Source: Candidatus Intricatilinea gracilis
Lineage (GTDB): Bacteria > Pseudomonadota > Gammaproteobacteria > Burkholderiales > Burkholderiaceae_C
NCBI GenBank assembly: GCA_016702605.1
Contig: JADJDQ010000021.1
Location: forward strand, 1 to 64,000
Length of the DNA: 64,000 bases
Direction of reading: 5' to 3'
Each line of letters opens with the position of its first letter. Position 1 is the first letter of the stretch. A program made the translations under genes and the position numbers. This document shows positions 1 through 8,744 of this stretch, one piece after another. Under the pieces are notes generated by a model. The model was not told where the DNA came from. It saw only the letters and a program-made list of their open reading frames with translations, and made no database searches.

Positions 1-465
1 AACGGCGACAAGGCCATGTACGACAGCCTGGCGTTGCGCAAGGGCTGCTGCGGACTGCGCAAGCTCGAGCCGCTGGGTCGTATGTTGGCCAGCCGCACCG
101 CCTGGATCACCGGCCTGCGCCGCGAGCAGAGCAACAACCGCGGCGGCATGACGATGCTCGAAGCCGACGACGCCGGCCGCGCCAAGCTCAATGCCCTGAT
201 CGACTGGAGCTGGGCCGACGTGTGGCACTACATCCAGAGCAACAACGTGCCCTACAACCCGCTGCACGACGAGTTCATGCCCAGCATCGGCTGTGCGCCG
301 TGCACCCGCGCCATCGCCGTGGGGGAGGACTTCCGCGCCGGCAGATGGTGGTGGGAGGACGAAGCGGCCAAGGAATGTGGCCTGCACGTGCATCAGGAGC
401 CCGCCCACGACGCCGCCGTATCGGCTCTGCCCGCATCGAACAAGACCCAAGGAGTTTCCGCATGA
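1..465 (+). CDS. cysH: Adenylyl-sulfate (APS/PAPS) reductase, C-terminal part, cut by window edge
   Basis: This is the C-terminal 154 residues of an assimilatory phospho/adenylyl-sulfate reductase, which reduces activated sulfate to sulfite. The frame is open to the left edge. Visible signatures are the CCGLRK motif near the start of the fragment, RREQS, and the second cysteine pair in GCAPCTR. Having both CC and CxxC pairs marks the [4Fe-4S]-containing type, which usually prefers APS. The family-typical ECGLHV motif follows. The C-terminal stop overlaps the cysD start in an ATGA junction, so the two are translationally coupled. Identification is firm. Substrate preference (APS rather than PAPS) is inferred from the Fe-S cysteines. 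Confidence 0.95.
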   Translation, partial: NGDKAMYDSLALRKGCCGLRKLEPLGRMLASRTAWITGLRREQSNNRGGMTMLEADDAGRAKLNALIDWSWADVWHYIQSNNVPYNPLHDEFMPSIGCAPCTRAIAVGEDFRAGRWWWEDEAAKECGLHVHQEPAHDAAVSALPASNKTQGVSA

Positions 466-1433
466 ACGCCGCCACCCATGCCGCGAACCTGTTGCCTGAC
501 GTCGACCAGCGCCACCTCGATGCACTGGAAGAAGAAGCCATCTTCATCCTGCGTGAAGTGGCCGGTGCCTTCGAGCGCCCCGGCCTGCTGTTTTCGAGCG
601 GCAAGGATTCTTGTGTCGTGCTGCACCTGGCCGAGAAGGCCTTCAAGCGCAAGCTGAGCGCGCCGGGCGAGCGCCCGCGTTTTGCCGGCAAGCTGCCGTT
701 TCCGCTGGTGCACGTGGACACGGGGCACAACTTTCCGGAAGTCATCCAGTTCCGGGACAAACGTGTCAGGGAAATGGGCGAACGCCTGATCGTCGGCCAC
801 CTCGACGACTCGATCAAGGCCGGCACGATCCGCCTGGCGCACCCGCTGGAATCGCGCAACGGCCACCAGACCGTGACGCTGCTCGAGACCATCGAGGAGC
901 ATCACTTCGACTGCATGATTGGTGGCGCCCGGCGCGACGAGGAGAAGGCGCGGGCCAAGGAGCGCATCTTCAGCCACCGCGACAGCTTCGGCCAGTGGCA
1001 GCCCAAGGAGCAGCGGCCCGAGTTGTGGAACCTGTTCAACACGCGCATCAAGCCGGGCGAACACTTCCGCGCCTTCCCCATCAGCAACTGGACCGAACTC
1101 GACGTGTGGCTCTACATCGCCCGCGAGAACATCCCGCTGCCCGACATCTACTACACGCACAAGCGCGAGATCTATCGCCGCAAGGGCCTGCTGGTGCCGG
1201 TGACCGAGGTGACACCGCCGGATGCGAGCGACCTGATCGAGACCATCGACGTACGTTTTCGCACCGTGGGTGACATGACCTGCACCTGCCCGGTGGAAAG
1301 CCTGGCCAGCAGCACTGCCGACATCGTGGCCGAGACGCTGCAGGTGACGGTGAGTGAACGCGGCGCTACACGCATGGACGATCGGACCTCGGAAGCGTCC
1401 ATGGAGCGTCGCAAGAAGGAAGGGTATTTCTGA
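462..1433 (+). CDS. cysD: Sulfate adenylyltransferase subunit 2 (ATP sulfurylase small subunit)
   Basis: CysD forms APS from ATP and sulfate, with CysN supplying GTP hydrolysis. The 323-residue protein has the PP-loop motif SSGKDS near residue 47 and the conserved IGGARRDEEKARAKER segment. It ends in the typical ERRKKEGYF tail, the normal length for the family. I chose the ATG at 462 because it overlaps the cysH stop (ATGA) and gives the family N-terminus; an in-frame start at 222 would lie inside cysH. The stop overlaps the cysN start (TGATG). The order cysH-cysD-cysN-cobA indicates one assimilatory sulfate-reduction operon in the cytoplasm. Confidence 0.97.
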   Translation: MNAATHAANLLPDVDQRHLDALEEEAIFILREVAGAFERPGLLFSSGKDSCVVLHLAEKAFKRKLSAPGERPRFAGKLPFPLVHVDTGHNFPEVIQFRDKRVREMGERLIVGHLDDSIKAGTIRLAHPLESRNGHQTVTLLETIEEHHFDCMIGGARRDEEKARAKERIFSHRDSFGQWQPKEQRPELWNLFNTRIKPGEHFRAFPISNWTELDVWLYIARENIPLPDIYYTHKREIYRRKGLLVPVTEVTPPDASDLIETIDVRFRTVGDMTCTCPVESLASSTADIVAETLQVTVSERGATRMDDRTSEASMERRKKEGYF

Positions 1434-2743
1434 TGAGCACTGAACACATCAACGCCGGCGAAGAACTCGCCCACAAGGCTCTGCGCTTCCTCACTGCAGG
1501 CAGCGTGGACGACGGCAAGAGCACACTCATCGGGCGCCTGCTGTTCGACAGCCGCGGCATCCTGGCCGACAAGCTCGACGCGCTGGAAAAACGCGCTGCC
1601 GGTGCGCCGATCGACCTGTCGCTGCTGACCGACGGCCTCGAGGCCGAACGCGAGCAGGGCATCACCATCGATGTGGCCTACCAGTACTTCGCCACCAAGA
1701 CGCGCAAGTTCATCATTGCCGACGCCCCGGGCCACGAGCAGTACACCCGCAACATGGTGACGGCTGCGGCCGGCAGTGATGCCGCCGTGGTGCTGGTCGA
1801 CATCACCAAGCTCGACACGAGTGTGGCCGAGGTGGTGCTGCTTCCGCAGACGCGCCGTCACAGCCTGCTGGCGCGTCTGCTGCGGGTGCCGAGCATCGTG
1901 TTTGCGGTGAACAAGCTCGACGCCGTCGACGCGCGCAGCGAGGCGGCCTTCAAGGCCGTGTCTGCCGCGCTGACCAAATTCGCAGCCGAGGCCGGCATCA
2001 CCGTCAAGGGCATCGTTCCTGTGTCGGCGCTACGCGGCGATAACGTCGCCACACCGTCGGCCAACTGGGACTGGTACACCGGCCCGACGCTTCTGCAGAT
2101 CCTGGAAACCCTGCCCGTCACCGACGAGGCACACGACGGCAACCTGCTGGTGCCGGTGCAATACGTGGCGCGCGACGAGGGCCATGGCACGGGCCACCAG
2201 CACCGCGTGATGTGGGGGCGTATCGCTCACGGCGCGGTGAAGGCTGGCGACACGGTGCAGATCTTCCCGAGTGGCGAGACGGCCATCGTGGCCAGCGTGC
2301 GCCACGCCGGCAGCGACGTGGACGGCTGCGAGGCGGGCCAGTCGGCCGGCATCGTGCTGGACCGCCAGGTGGATGTGTCGCGCGGTGACTGGATCTTCAC
2401 GCCCGGCAGCGCACCCACGACCCAGGCCTTCAGCGCCACGCTGGCCTGGCTGGACGTCGAGCCGGCGGTGCTGGGCCGCAAATACTGGCTGCGCCATGGC
2501 AACCGCTGGGTGCAGGCACGCATCACCGCCATCGACCACCGGCTGGACATCAACTCGCTCGACGAGGTGGATGCGCATCAGCTCGGCGTCAACGAGATCG
2601 GCCGTGTGTTGATCCAGACCCAGCAGGCGCTACCGGTGGAGGCTTACTCCGCCAATCGCGTTGGTGGCGCGCTGATCGTGGTCGACCCCACCACCAACCG
2701 CACCAGCGGTGCCTTGCTCGTGAACGCCGCGTTTGCGGCGTGA
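1433..2743 (+). CDS. cysN: Sulfate adenylyltransferase subunit 1 (GTPase)
   Basis: CysN is the EF-Tu-like GTPase subunit of ATP sulfurylase and drives APS synthesis by CysD. The 436-residue protein shows the G1 motif GSVDDGKST near residue 24, the G3 motif DAPGHEQYTRNM near residue 100 and G4 NKLD near residue 155, followed by two beta-barrel domains. It ends without a CysC (APS kinase) domain. With the Fe-S-type CysH upstream, this fits a pathway reducing APS directly. It is coupled to cysD by a TGATG overlap, and cobA follows after 22 nt. Confidence 0.97.
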   Translation: MSTEHINAGEELAHKALRFLTAGSVDDGKSTLIGRLLFDSRGILADKLDALEKRAAGAPIDLSLLTDGLEAEREQGITIDVAYQYFATKTRKFIIADAPGHEQYTRNMVTAAAGSDAAVVLVDITKLDTSVAEVVLLPQTRRHSLLARLLRVPSIVFAVNKLDAVDARSEAAFKAVSAALTKFAAEAGITVKGIVPVSALRGDNVATPSANWDWYTGPTLLQILETLPVTDEAHDGNLLVPVQYVARDEGHGTGHQHRVMWGRIAHGAVKAGDTVQIFPSGETAIVASVRHAGSDVDGCEAGQSAGIVLDRQVDVSRGDWIFTPGSAPTTQAFSATLAWLDVEPAVLGRKYWLRHGNRWVQARITAIDHRLDINSLDEVDAHQLGVNEIGRVLIQTQQALPVEAYSANRVGGALIVVDPTTNRTSGALLVNAAFAA

Positions 2744-2765
2744 AGCCGGCCACAATCGCCCCATC

Positions 2766-3557
2766 ATGGGTCGAGTCGTTTTCATCGGTGCCGGGCCAGG
2801 TGTGGCCGATCTCATCACGGTGCGTGGTGCAGCACGCCTACGCGAGGCCGAGGTTGTGTTGTTCGACGCCCTGGCCGACCCGGCACTGCGTGATCTGGCG
2901 CCGAGTGCCGAATGGATCGACGTCGGCAAACGCGGCTTCGTCCACGCCACCCAGCAAGCGCAGATCAACGCGCTGCTGCTCGACAAGGCGCTCAGCCATG
3001 GCTGTGTGGTGCGCCTGAAGGGCGGCGACCCCAGCCTGTTCGGTCGGCTCGAAGAAGAACTCGTCACCCTGCGCGCTGCCGGCATCCCCTGCGAGGTGGT
3101 GCCGGGTGTGACGGCCGCACTCGCCGCCGCCGCCGCCACACAACGCCCGCTGACGCGCCGGGGCACGGGCCGCAGCGTGAGTTTTGCCACCGCGATGACC
3201 GTGGCCGGCGAACTGCGCAGCAGCCTGAGCGCCGACACCGAGGTGTTCTACATGGCCGGGCGACAGCTTGGCGAACTCGCCACCCGCCTGCTGGGCGCCG
3301 GCTGGACGGCGGACACACCGGTGCTGGTGGTGTCGCGGGCGGGCTGGCCGGATCAACTCGACAGCAGCCACGTGCTGGGCCAACTCGGCGCCGCGTCGGC
3401 CCTGCATGCCGGCCGGCCGGCGGTGGTGACCGTGGGCGCCGGGGCTGCGGCCTTGCCCGCTCAGGCGTCCGATGTGGGCGCAGACCGTGGCGCCGATGCC
3501 CGTGCGGCGGCCGGCCTTGAGTTGGCTCAATTTCCCGCACCAGCGCGGCCGTCTTAA
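2766..3557 (+). CDS. cobA: Uroporphyrinogen-III C-methyltransferase (SUMT)
   Basis: It transfers two methyl groups from S-adenosylmethionine to uroporphyrinogen III, giving precorrin-2, the precursor of siroheme and cobalamin. The N-terminal IGAGPG loop, the VRLKGGDPSLFGR motif and the EVVPGVTAA motif are typical. The protein has 263 residues and is a single methyltransferase domain without the CysG Fe-chelatase part. The ATG at 2766 starts directly at MGRVVFIGAGPG; an earlier in-frame GTG would extend back over the end of cysN. Co-location with cysHDN suggests it supplies siroheme for sulfite reductase. The Ala/Gly-rich tail after residue about 230 is not conserved in the family. Confidence 0.92.
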   Translation: MGRVVFIGAGPGVADLITVRGAARLREAEVVLFDALADPALRDLAPSAEWIDVGKRGFVHATQQAQINALLLDKALSHGCVVRLKGGDPSLFGRLEEELVTLRAAGIPCEVVPGVTAALAAAAATQRPLTRRGTGRSVSFATAMTVAGELRSSLSADTEVFYMAGRQLGELATRLLGAGWTADTPVLVVSRAGWPDQLDSSHVLGQLGAASALHAGRPAVVTVGAGAAALPAQASDVGADRGADARAAAGLELAQFPAPARPS

Positions 3558-3638
3558 AATCGCGCGTTTTCCTCGGCTCGGCGGGTTTGCTCGCGGCCGG
3601 GGCGCCCGCTCCCACATTCCAACTCCATCTAGCGCCTC

Positions 3639-3962
3639 ATGACTCACGTCGTCACCGAATCGTGCATCCGCTGCAAATACACCGACTGTGTCGACGTGTG
3701 CCCGGTCGATTGCTTCCGCGAAGGCCCCAACTTCCTGGCCATCGACCCGGATGAATGCATCGACTGCGCCGTGTGCATTCCCGAATGCCCGGTCAACGCC
3801 ATCCTGCCCGAGGAGGATGTGCCGCAAAACCAGATGCACTTCATCAAGCTCAACATCGAGCTGGCCGCCAAGTGGCCGAGCATCACCAAACGCAAACCGG
3901 CGCTGCCCGATGCCGACGCCTGGAAAGACGTCAAGGACAAGCTCAAGGAACTCAAGCGCTGA
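3639..3962 (+). CDS. fdxA: 7Fe ferredoxin (3Fe-4S / 4Fe-4S)
   Basis: A 107-residue ferredoxin of the Azotobacter FdI/FdxA type, a low-potential cytoplasmic electron carrier. Cysteines at 9, 12, 17, 21 and 25 (CIRCKYTDC, then VDVCPVDC) and 40, 43, 46 and 50 (CIDCAVCIPEC) give the [3Fe-4S] plus [4Fe-4S] pattern, followed by the C-terminal extension usual in FdxA (AAKWPSITKRKPALPDADAW). The next gene is a ferredoxin-NADP reductase, so the two probably form a redox pair. A TAAAAT hexamer at 3555-3560 could be a -10 element, but no convincing -35 is visible. Confidence 0.95.
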   Translation: MTHVVTESCIRCKYTDCVDVCPVDCFREGPNFLAIDPDECIDCAVCIPECPVNAILPEEDVPQNQMHFIKLNIELAAKWPSITKRKPALPDADAWKDVKDKLKELKR

Positions 3963-4047
3963 GCGGCGCGCCGCGTGGCTGCCAGGCCGCCGCGCTGATG
4001 TTGTCAACGATTACTACACCCCCGCGCCCTCAGTGGCGCGATCTGCC

Positions 4048-5148
4048 ATGGATGCGCACGTGAACGCCGAAATCAGCCAGACTGCCAACTCTCATGACGG
4101 CCCGATCGAAACCGACGCCGTCATCGTCGGCGCCGGCCCGGTTGGCCTGTTCCAAGTCTTCGAACTCGGCCTGCTCGAGATCAAGGCCCACATCATCGAC
4201 TCACTCGCCTACCCGGGCGGCCAGTGCATCGAGCTCTACCCCGACAAGCCGATCTACGACATCCCGGCTGTGCCCATGTGCACCGGCAAGGAACTGACCG
4301 ACAACCTGCTCAAGCAGATCGAGCCGTTCGGCGCCACCTTCCACCTCGGCCAGGAAGTGACCGAGGTCGCCAAGCAGGACGACGGTCGTTTCCACGTGGC
4401 CACGGCCAAGGGCACACGTTTCCTGACCAAGACCGTGTTCATCGCCGGGGGGGTGGGCTCGTTCCAGCCGCGCCTGCTGCGCGTCGAGGGCATCGACAAA
4501 TACGATGGCACCCAGTTGCACTACCGGGTGCGCAACCCTGAGCAGTTCGCCGGCAAGAACCTGGTGATCGTGGGCGGTGGTGATTCGGCCCTCGACTGGG
4601 CGCTCAACTTTGTCAACGACGGCCCGAACAAGGCCGAAAGTGTGATCCTGATCCACCGCCGCGACGGCTTCCGCGCCGCGCCGGCGAGTGTGGCCAAGAT
4701 GCGCGAGTTGTGCGACGCCTACGAGATGCAGTTCATGGTCGGCCAGGTGACCGACATCGACGAGAAGGACGGCAAGCTCAGCGCCATCAAGGTGACCGGC
4801 GGCGATGGTGTCACGCGCGTGGTGCCGCTGGACATGTTGCTGGTGTTCTTCGGCCTGTCGCCCAAGCTCGGCCCCATCGCCGACTGGGGCCTGGGCATCG
4901 AGCGCAAGCAACTCGTGGTCGACACCGAGAAGTTCGAGACCACCGTGCCGGGGATCTTCGCCGTGGGTGACATCAACACCTACCCGGGCAAGAAGAAGCT
5001 CATCCTGTCGGGCTTCCACGAAGCAGCGCTGGCGGCCTTCGGTGCCAGCCCCTACATCTTCCCGGAAAAGCGCGTGCTGCTGCAGTACACCACCACCAGC
5101 CCCAAGCTGCACAAGGTGCTGGGCGTCGAGACGCCGGTGTTCGACTAA
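4048..5148 (+). CDS. Ferredoxin--NADP(+) reductase, thioredoxin-reductase-like type
   Basis: This FAD enzyme belongs to the TrxR-like ferredoxin/flavodoxin-NADP reductase family, which exchanges electrons between NADPH and ferredoxin. The 366-residue protein has the FAD Rossmann motif GAGPVGLFQ near residue 30, YPGGQC and YDIPA, a second nucleotide motif GGGDSALDWA near residue 175 and the C-terminal FAVGDINTYPG. It lacks the CxxC active site of true thioredoxin reductases. I chose the ATG at 4048; upstream codons in the same frame overlap fdxA and look non-coding. It lies 85 nt after fdxA and before a strong terminator, so fdxA and this gene are probably co-transcribed. Confidence 0.88.
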   Translation: MDAHVNAEISQTANSHDGPIETDAVIVGAGPVGLFQVFELGLLEIKAHIIDSLAYPGGQCIELYPDKPIYDIPAVPMCTGKELTDNLLKQIEPFGATFHLGQEVTEVAKQDDGRFHVATAKGTRFLTKTVFIAGGVGSFQPRLLRVEGIDKYDGTQLHYRVRNPEQFAGKNLVIVGGGDSALDWALNFVNDGPNKAESVILIHRRDGFRAAPASVAKMRELCDAYEMQFMVGQVTDIDEKDGKLSAIKVTGGDGVTRVVPLDMLLVFFGLSPKLGPIADWGLGIERKQLVVDTEKFETTVPGIFAVGDINTYPGKKKLILSGFHEAALAAFGASPYIFPEKRVLLQYTTTSPKLHKVLGVETPVFD

Positions 5149-5172
5149 GCACTCGGCTTTCGCCCTGTCCGC

Positions 5173-5193
5173 AAAGGCCCTTCGGGGCCTTTT
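5173..5193 (+). terminator. Rho-independent terminator after the ferredoxin reductase gene
   Basis: An 8-bp stem AAAGGCCC/GGGCCTTT closes on a TTCG tetraloop and is followed by further T residues, 25 nt after the stop codon. Confidence 0.88.
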
Positions 5194-5331
5194 GTCTTGC
5201 GGGGCGTCCATCGACCGCAGACCGTCGACAGAGTGCGAGTCGTCCGTGGGGCAACCCGCATCACCGTGCAACTGGTCACGGTTGCATAATCCCGCCCGCT
5301 GGCTCGACGACATCTGTCGCGAGCCGCCACT

Positions 5332-5417
5332 TCGCTAGGGGTGTTGCAGTGCCGAGAGGTGCTGCGACTGAGAAAGTCCCTTTGAACCTGATTGAGGTAA
5401 TCCTCGCGCAGGGAAGC
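5332..5417 (+). promoter_or_regulatory. TPP (thiamin pyrophosphate) riboswitch, THI element
   Basis: The conserved THI-box blocks occur in order: GGGGTG (5338-5343), CTGAGA (5368-5373), TTGAACCTGAT (5382-5392), GGTAAT (5396-5401) and AGGGAA (5410-5415). The variable P3 arm lies between the first two. It is in the 5' leader of the TonB receptor gene, 72 nt before its start codon. Riboswitches of this class lower expression when TPP is abundant. A possible hairpin around 5428-5452 could mediate the effect, but I cannot tell transcriptional from translational control. Confidence 0.92.
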
Positions 5418-5489
5418 AGATCAGATCGTCCGGGCCTGAGTGCCCCCGCTCCGTCTTGCCGACCTGCCATCGACAACACGGAGTCATCG

Positions 5490-7715
5490 ATGGCATTCAC
5501 CCGTTTCCCTATCGCTCCTCGCTTGCCTTCGCAAGCGTCGGCCCGCCCTTGCTCGAGTCGCTGCACGGGGGGGCGACGCAGTCCGCTCGTCCTGGCTGCA
5601 GCCTTGTGTTGCGCTGGTCTGGCACAGGCACAGCCCGTCGCCAACCCGGCGACCAGCGCGTCGCAACTGCCCAGCGTTACCATCACGGGCCGTGTGCCAC
5701 AGGCCGCTGGTGTGGGCGGCTTTGGTGACGAACCGGCGGCACGTACGCCGCAGTCCGCCGTGGTGATCAATGCAGCGGCCATGGCCGACGCTGGCGCCAC
5801 GCAGATCTCGCAGCTCAGCCGCTTCGATGCCAGCGTCAGCGACGCCTACAACGCCGAGGGTTACTGGAGCTTTCTCACCATCCGCGGCTACGTGGCCGAC
5901 AACCAGTACAACTACCGCCGTGACGGTCTGCCCATCAACGCCGAAACCGCGCTGCCGCTGGGCAACAAGCAACGCGTCGAAGTGCTCAAGGGCACGAGTG
6001 GTATCCAGGCCGGCACCAGCTCACCCGGTGGCCTGGTGAACCTGGTGGTCAAGCGCCCCGACGTGATCCTGCGCAGCGCCAGCATCGGCCTGCGCCAGGG
6101 CGGCGGCACCAGCGTGTCGGTCGATGTGTCGGAGCGATTCGGCCCGCAGGCCAGCCTGGGCTTGAGAGTCAACGCGCTCAGCGAAGAGTTGAAGCCACAG
6201 ACCCGCAGCGCCGACGGCGAGCGCCGCTTGCTGGCGGTGGCTGCGGACTGGCGCATCGCGGCGCAGACCCTGGTCGAAGCCGAGGTCGAAGTCAGCCATC
6301 AGTCGCAACCCAGCGTGCCGGGCTTCAGCATGCTGGGCAACGTCGTGCCCGATGCGCGCACCATCGACCCACGCATCAACCTCAACAACCAGCCCTGGTC
6401 GCTGCCGGTGGTGCTGGATGGCCAGACCGCTTCTTTGCGCATGACCCAGGGACTGAGCAATGGCTGGAGCCTGGTGGCTCATGCTGCGAGCCAGCAGCTG
6501 AAAAGCGATGACCGCATTGCCTTCCCTTCCGGTTGCAGTGCCGAGAACAACTTCACCCGCTACTGCAGCGATGGCAGCTTCGACTTCTACGACTTCCGCA
6601 GCGAAGGTGAGCGCCGTCGCACCGATGCGCTCGACGTGTCGCTCAAGGGCGCAGTGTCGACCGGTGCCTTATCGCATGAGGTGGTTGCAGGTGTGTTGAA
6701 GAGCCATCACCGCGCGCGCTTCAACGACCAGACATTCAGGTTCGCGGGTGTCGGGCAGATCGACGGCAGCGTCGTCGTGCCGGCTGCCGCCGCCACCAAC
6801 GACGGCAACACCAACCGCAATGAACGCAGCACCGAGTTCTACCTGCGCGACAAGGTCGAACTGGCGACCGGATCGAGCCTGTGGTTCGGCCTGCGCCACA
6901 GCCGCATCACACGCGAGACCTCGCGCACCGAACGCGATGAGACCACCAGCTACAGCCAGAGTTTCAACACGCCCTGGCTGGCGTTGAGTCACGAGTTCGC
7001 GCCTCAGCAACTTGTCTATGCAAGCTGGGGCGAAGGCATCGAGTCGCGCGTTGTGCCCAACCGCGCGCAGTACGTCGACGCTGGTCAGGCGCTGGCGCCG
7101 GTCAAGAGCCGCCAGGCCGAGATCGGCCTGAAAGGACGGGGCGACATGCTGGCCTGGTCGGCCACGGCCTTCACCATCCGCAACCCTCAGGTCACGACCA
7201 CGGGTGCATGTGATCCGACCATCGGCACCCCCAACTGCATCGTCGGCATCGACGGCACCGAACGCCACCGTGGCCTCGAACTGACGGCCGACACCAATGC
7301 CGGCGCATGGTCCACCCATGCCAGCGCCATGTTGCTGCAGGCGCGTCGCGTGGGCAGCAGCGATCCCAGCCTGAATCGCCTGCGCCCGACCAACGTGCCG
7401 GCCCGCGCGCTGCGCCTTGACAGCACCTACAACGTCGAGACACTGCCCGGCCTGCAACTGCAGGCAGCCCTCGTGCACGAAGGCAATCGCATCGTGCTGC
7501 CGGACAACAGCGCGCAGATACCCGCATGGACACGCATCGATCTGGCTTCTCGCTACACCCAGACCATCGCCGCAGGCAAGCTGACCTGGCGATTCGCCCT
7601 CGACAACGCCACCAATCGGCGCGCCTGGCATGAGTCGCCCTACCAGTTCAGCCACGCTTATCTGTTCCCCATGGCACCACGCACCTGGCGCTTGAGCCTG
7701 CAGGCCGACCTCTGA
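5490..7715 (+). CDS. TonB-dependent outer-membrane receptor, predicted thiamin or thiamin-precursor importer
   Basis: The 741-residue protein has a signal peptide ending near AGLAQAQ, a TonB-box-like stretch (SVTITGR), a plug domain (FLTIRGY, RVEVLKGTSGIQAG, GGLVNLVVKRP) and a 22-strand-type barrel ending in a membrane-protein terminus (RLSLQADL). I chose the ATG at 5490 because GGAG lies 6 nt upstream and the signal peptide follows soon after; the longer frame would begin inside the riboswitch. By sequence alone it resembles siderophore receptors. The TPP riboswitch in its leader makes uptake of thiamin, TPP or a pyrimidine/thiazole precursor the better prediction. No thiamin gene lies beside it. 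Substrate is inferred from regulation only. Confidence 0.85.
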   Translation: MAFTRFPIAPRLPSQASARPCSSRCTGGRRSPLVLAAALCCAGLAQAQPVANPATSASQLPSVTITGRVPQAAGVGGFGDEPAARTPQSAVVINAAAMADAGATQISQLSRFDASVSDAYNAEGYWSFLTIRGYVADNQYNYRRDGLPINAETALPLGNKQRVEVLKGTSGIQAGTSSPGGLVNLVVKRPDVILRSASIGLRQGGGTSVSVDVSERFGPQASLGLRVNALSEELKPQTRSADGERRLLAVAADWRIAAQTLVEAEVEVSHQSQPSVPGFSMLGNVVPDARTIDPRINLNNQPWSLPVVLDGQTASLRMTQGLSNGWSLVAHAASQQLKSDDRIAFPSGCSAENNFTRYCSDGSFDFYDFRSEGERRRTDALDVSLKGAVSTGALSHEVVAGVLKSHHRARFNDQTFRFAGVGQIDGSVVVPAAAATNDGNTNRNERSTEFYLRDKVELATGSSLWFGLRHSRITRETSRTERDETTSYSQSFNTPWLALSHEFAPQQLVYASWGEGIESRVVPNRAQYVDAGQALAPVKSRQAEIGLKGRGDMLAWSATAFTIRNPQVTTTGACDPTIGTPNCIVGIDGTERHRGLELTADTNAGAWSTHASAMLLQARRVGSSDPSLNRLRPTNVPARALRLDSTYNVETLPGLQLQAALVHEGNRIVLPDNSAQIPAWTRIDLASRYTQTIAAGKLTWRFALDNATNRRAWHESPYQFSHAYLFPMAPRTWRLSLQADL

Positions 7716-7755
7716 CCGGTGCGTGGCAAGTAGGACGCACCGCACGTTTTGGCCA

Positions 7756-7785
7756 TTGCAGCCAGCACCTATTCCTGTCTATAAT
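7756..7785 (+). promoter_or_regulatory. Sigma-70 promoter of tRNA-Asn
   Basis: A -35 TTGCAG (7756-7761) and a perfect -10 TATAAT (7780-7785) are separated by 18 nt. The tRNA begins 12 nt after the -10. Confidence 0.75.
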
Positions 7786-7797
7786 CTTGGTCTCCGT

Positions 7798-7873
7798 TCC
7801 CCGATAGCTCAGTTGGTAGAGCGCCGGACTGTTAATCCGTAGGTCCCTGGTTCGAGCCCAGGTCGGGGAGCCA
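7798..7873 (+). tRNA. tRNA-Asn (anticodon GTT)
   Basis: A 76-nt cloverleaf with a 7-bp acceptor stem (TCCCCGA/TCGGGGA), D loop with AGTTGGTA, anticodon GTT at 7831-7833 in the loop CTGTTAA, T arm TTCGAGC, discriminator G and an encoded CCA end. It stands alone with its own promoter and terminator. Confidence 0.97.
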
Positions 7874-7892
7874 AGAACATGGTTCCGAATCG

Positions 7893-7924
7893 AGCACTCT
7901 GGTCACAAGCCTGAGTGCTTTTTT
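7893..7924 (+). terminator. Rho-independent terminator after tRNA-Asn
   Basis: Stem AGCACTC (7893-7899) / GAGTGCT (7913-7919) with a 13-nt loop and a run of six T residues, 20 nt after the tRNA. Confidence 0.85.
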
Positions 7925-8093
7925 CTTGCCCGTTCGTGACGCGACGCGCCTGCGTGCAGGATTCGGTCGGCTGCTTGGCCGGTTGATCCTGGGTACGACG
8001 TGCATCTATTGCGCGTGGTGTGGTGCTTGTGCACGTTGGACGCGCATTCATGGCGTGTACGCGGCCACTTGCACGCGGCACTACGATGCAAGC

Positions 8094-8744
8094 ATGTGCA
8101 ATCAATATGCCCCACCTGGACCGGAAAGGGTCGCTGCCTACTTCCGCGTGGCGGCACCGTCCGACACCTATCGCCCCGGCATCGGCCCCTGGGGACGCGG
8201 GCCGTTCATCCGTCGGGTCGCTGATCGGCGCGAGGCGGTGGTCGGCCAATGGGCACTCATCGGCGACAACGCCCGCGAGGCCAGGTCGAGTGCACGCATC
8301 ATGACCAACAACGCGCGCTCGGAAACCGTCGCGAGCAAGCCCACCTTCCGCGGTCCGTGGCAACGCGGCCAACGGTGCCTGATACCGGCCGACACCTTTC
8401 TCGAACCCAACTGGGAACTTGGCAAGAACGTCTGGTGGCGCTTTGCGCGAGCCGATGGTGAGCCCTGGGGCCTGGCCGGCCTGTGGAACCGCTGGACCGA
8501 CCCGGCCAGCGGTGAACTGGTCGAGAGTTACACCATGCTCACGCTCAATGCCGACGCCCATCCACTGATGAGCCGCATGCACAAGCCCGACCCCAAACTG
8601 CCCGACGACCAGCAGGACAAACGCAGCGTGATCGCCATCGAGCCGGGTGACTTCGATACCTGGCTGGCTGGCGACATCGGCCAGGCGCGCGCCCTCATGC
8701 AGTTGACGCCGGTGGAGTTGTTTGCGGCGGCGCCGCAGGGCTGA
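8094..8744 (+). CDS. SRAP/HMCES-type SOS-response-associated protein (YedK family)
   Basis: Members of this family crosslink covalently to abasic sites in single-stranded DNA through an N-terminal cysteine. The 216-residue protein begins MCNQY, so Cys2 is exposed after Met removal. Other conserved blocks are NARSETVASKPTF, RCLIPADTFLEP (catalytic Glu) and HPLMSRMHKP (catalytic His). I chose the ATG at 8094 because the catalytic cysteine must be residue 2; an in-frame start at 7926 would bury it. No LexA box was seen directly upstream, but one controls the convergent genes next door. Its 3' end overlaps the convergent small gene by 50 nt. Confidence 0.9.
   Translation: MCNQYAPPGPERVAAYFRVAAPSDTYRPGIGPWGRGPFIRRVADRREAVVGQWALIGDNAREARSSARIMTNNARSETVASKPTFRGPWQRGQRCLIPADTFLEPNWELGKNVWWRFARADGEPWGLAGLWNRWTDPASGELVESYTMLTLNADAHPLMSRMHKPDPKLPDDQQDKRSVIAIEPGDFDTWLAGDIGQARALMQLTPVELFAAAPQG

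Noticed and set aside
275..1160. Long minus-strand open frames antisense to cysD
   Set aside because: They mirror the codon bias of a high-GC gene; they have no family motifs, and cysD in this span is certain.
3688..4047. N-terminal extension of the ferredoxin-NADP reductase back into fdxA
   Set aside because: It reads fdxA out of frame and looks non-coding; the Rossmann motif fits a start at 4048.
5349..5489. Longer N-terminus of the thiamin-type TonB receptor
   Set aside because: The added codons lie in the riboswitch; the RBS and signal peptide support 5490.
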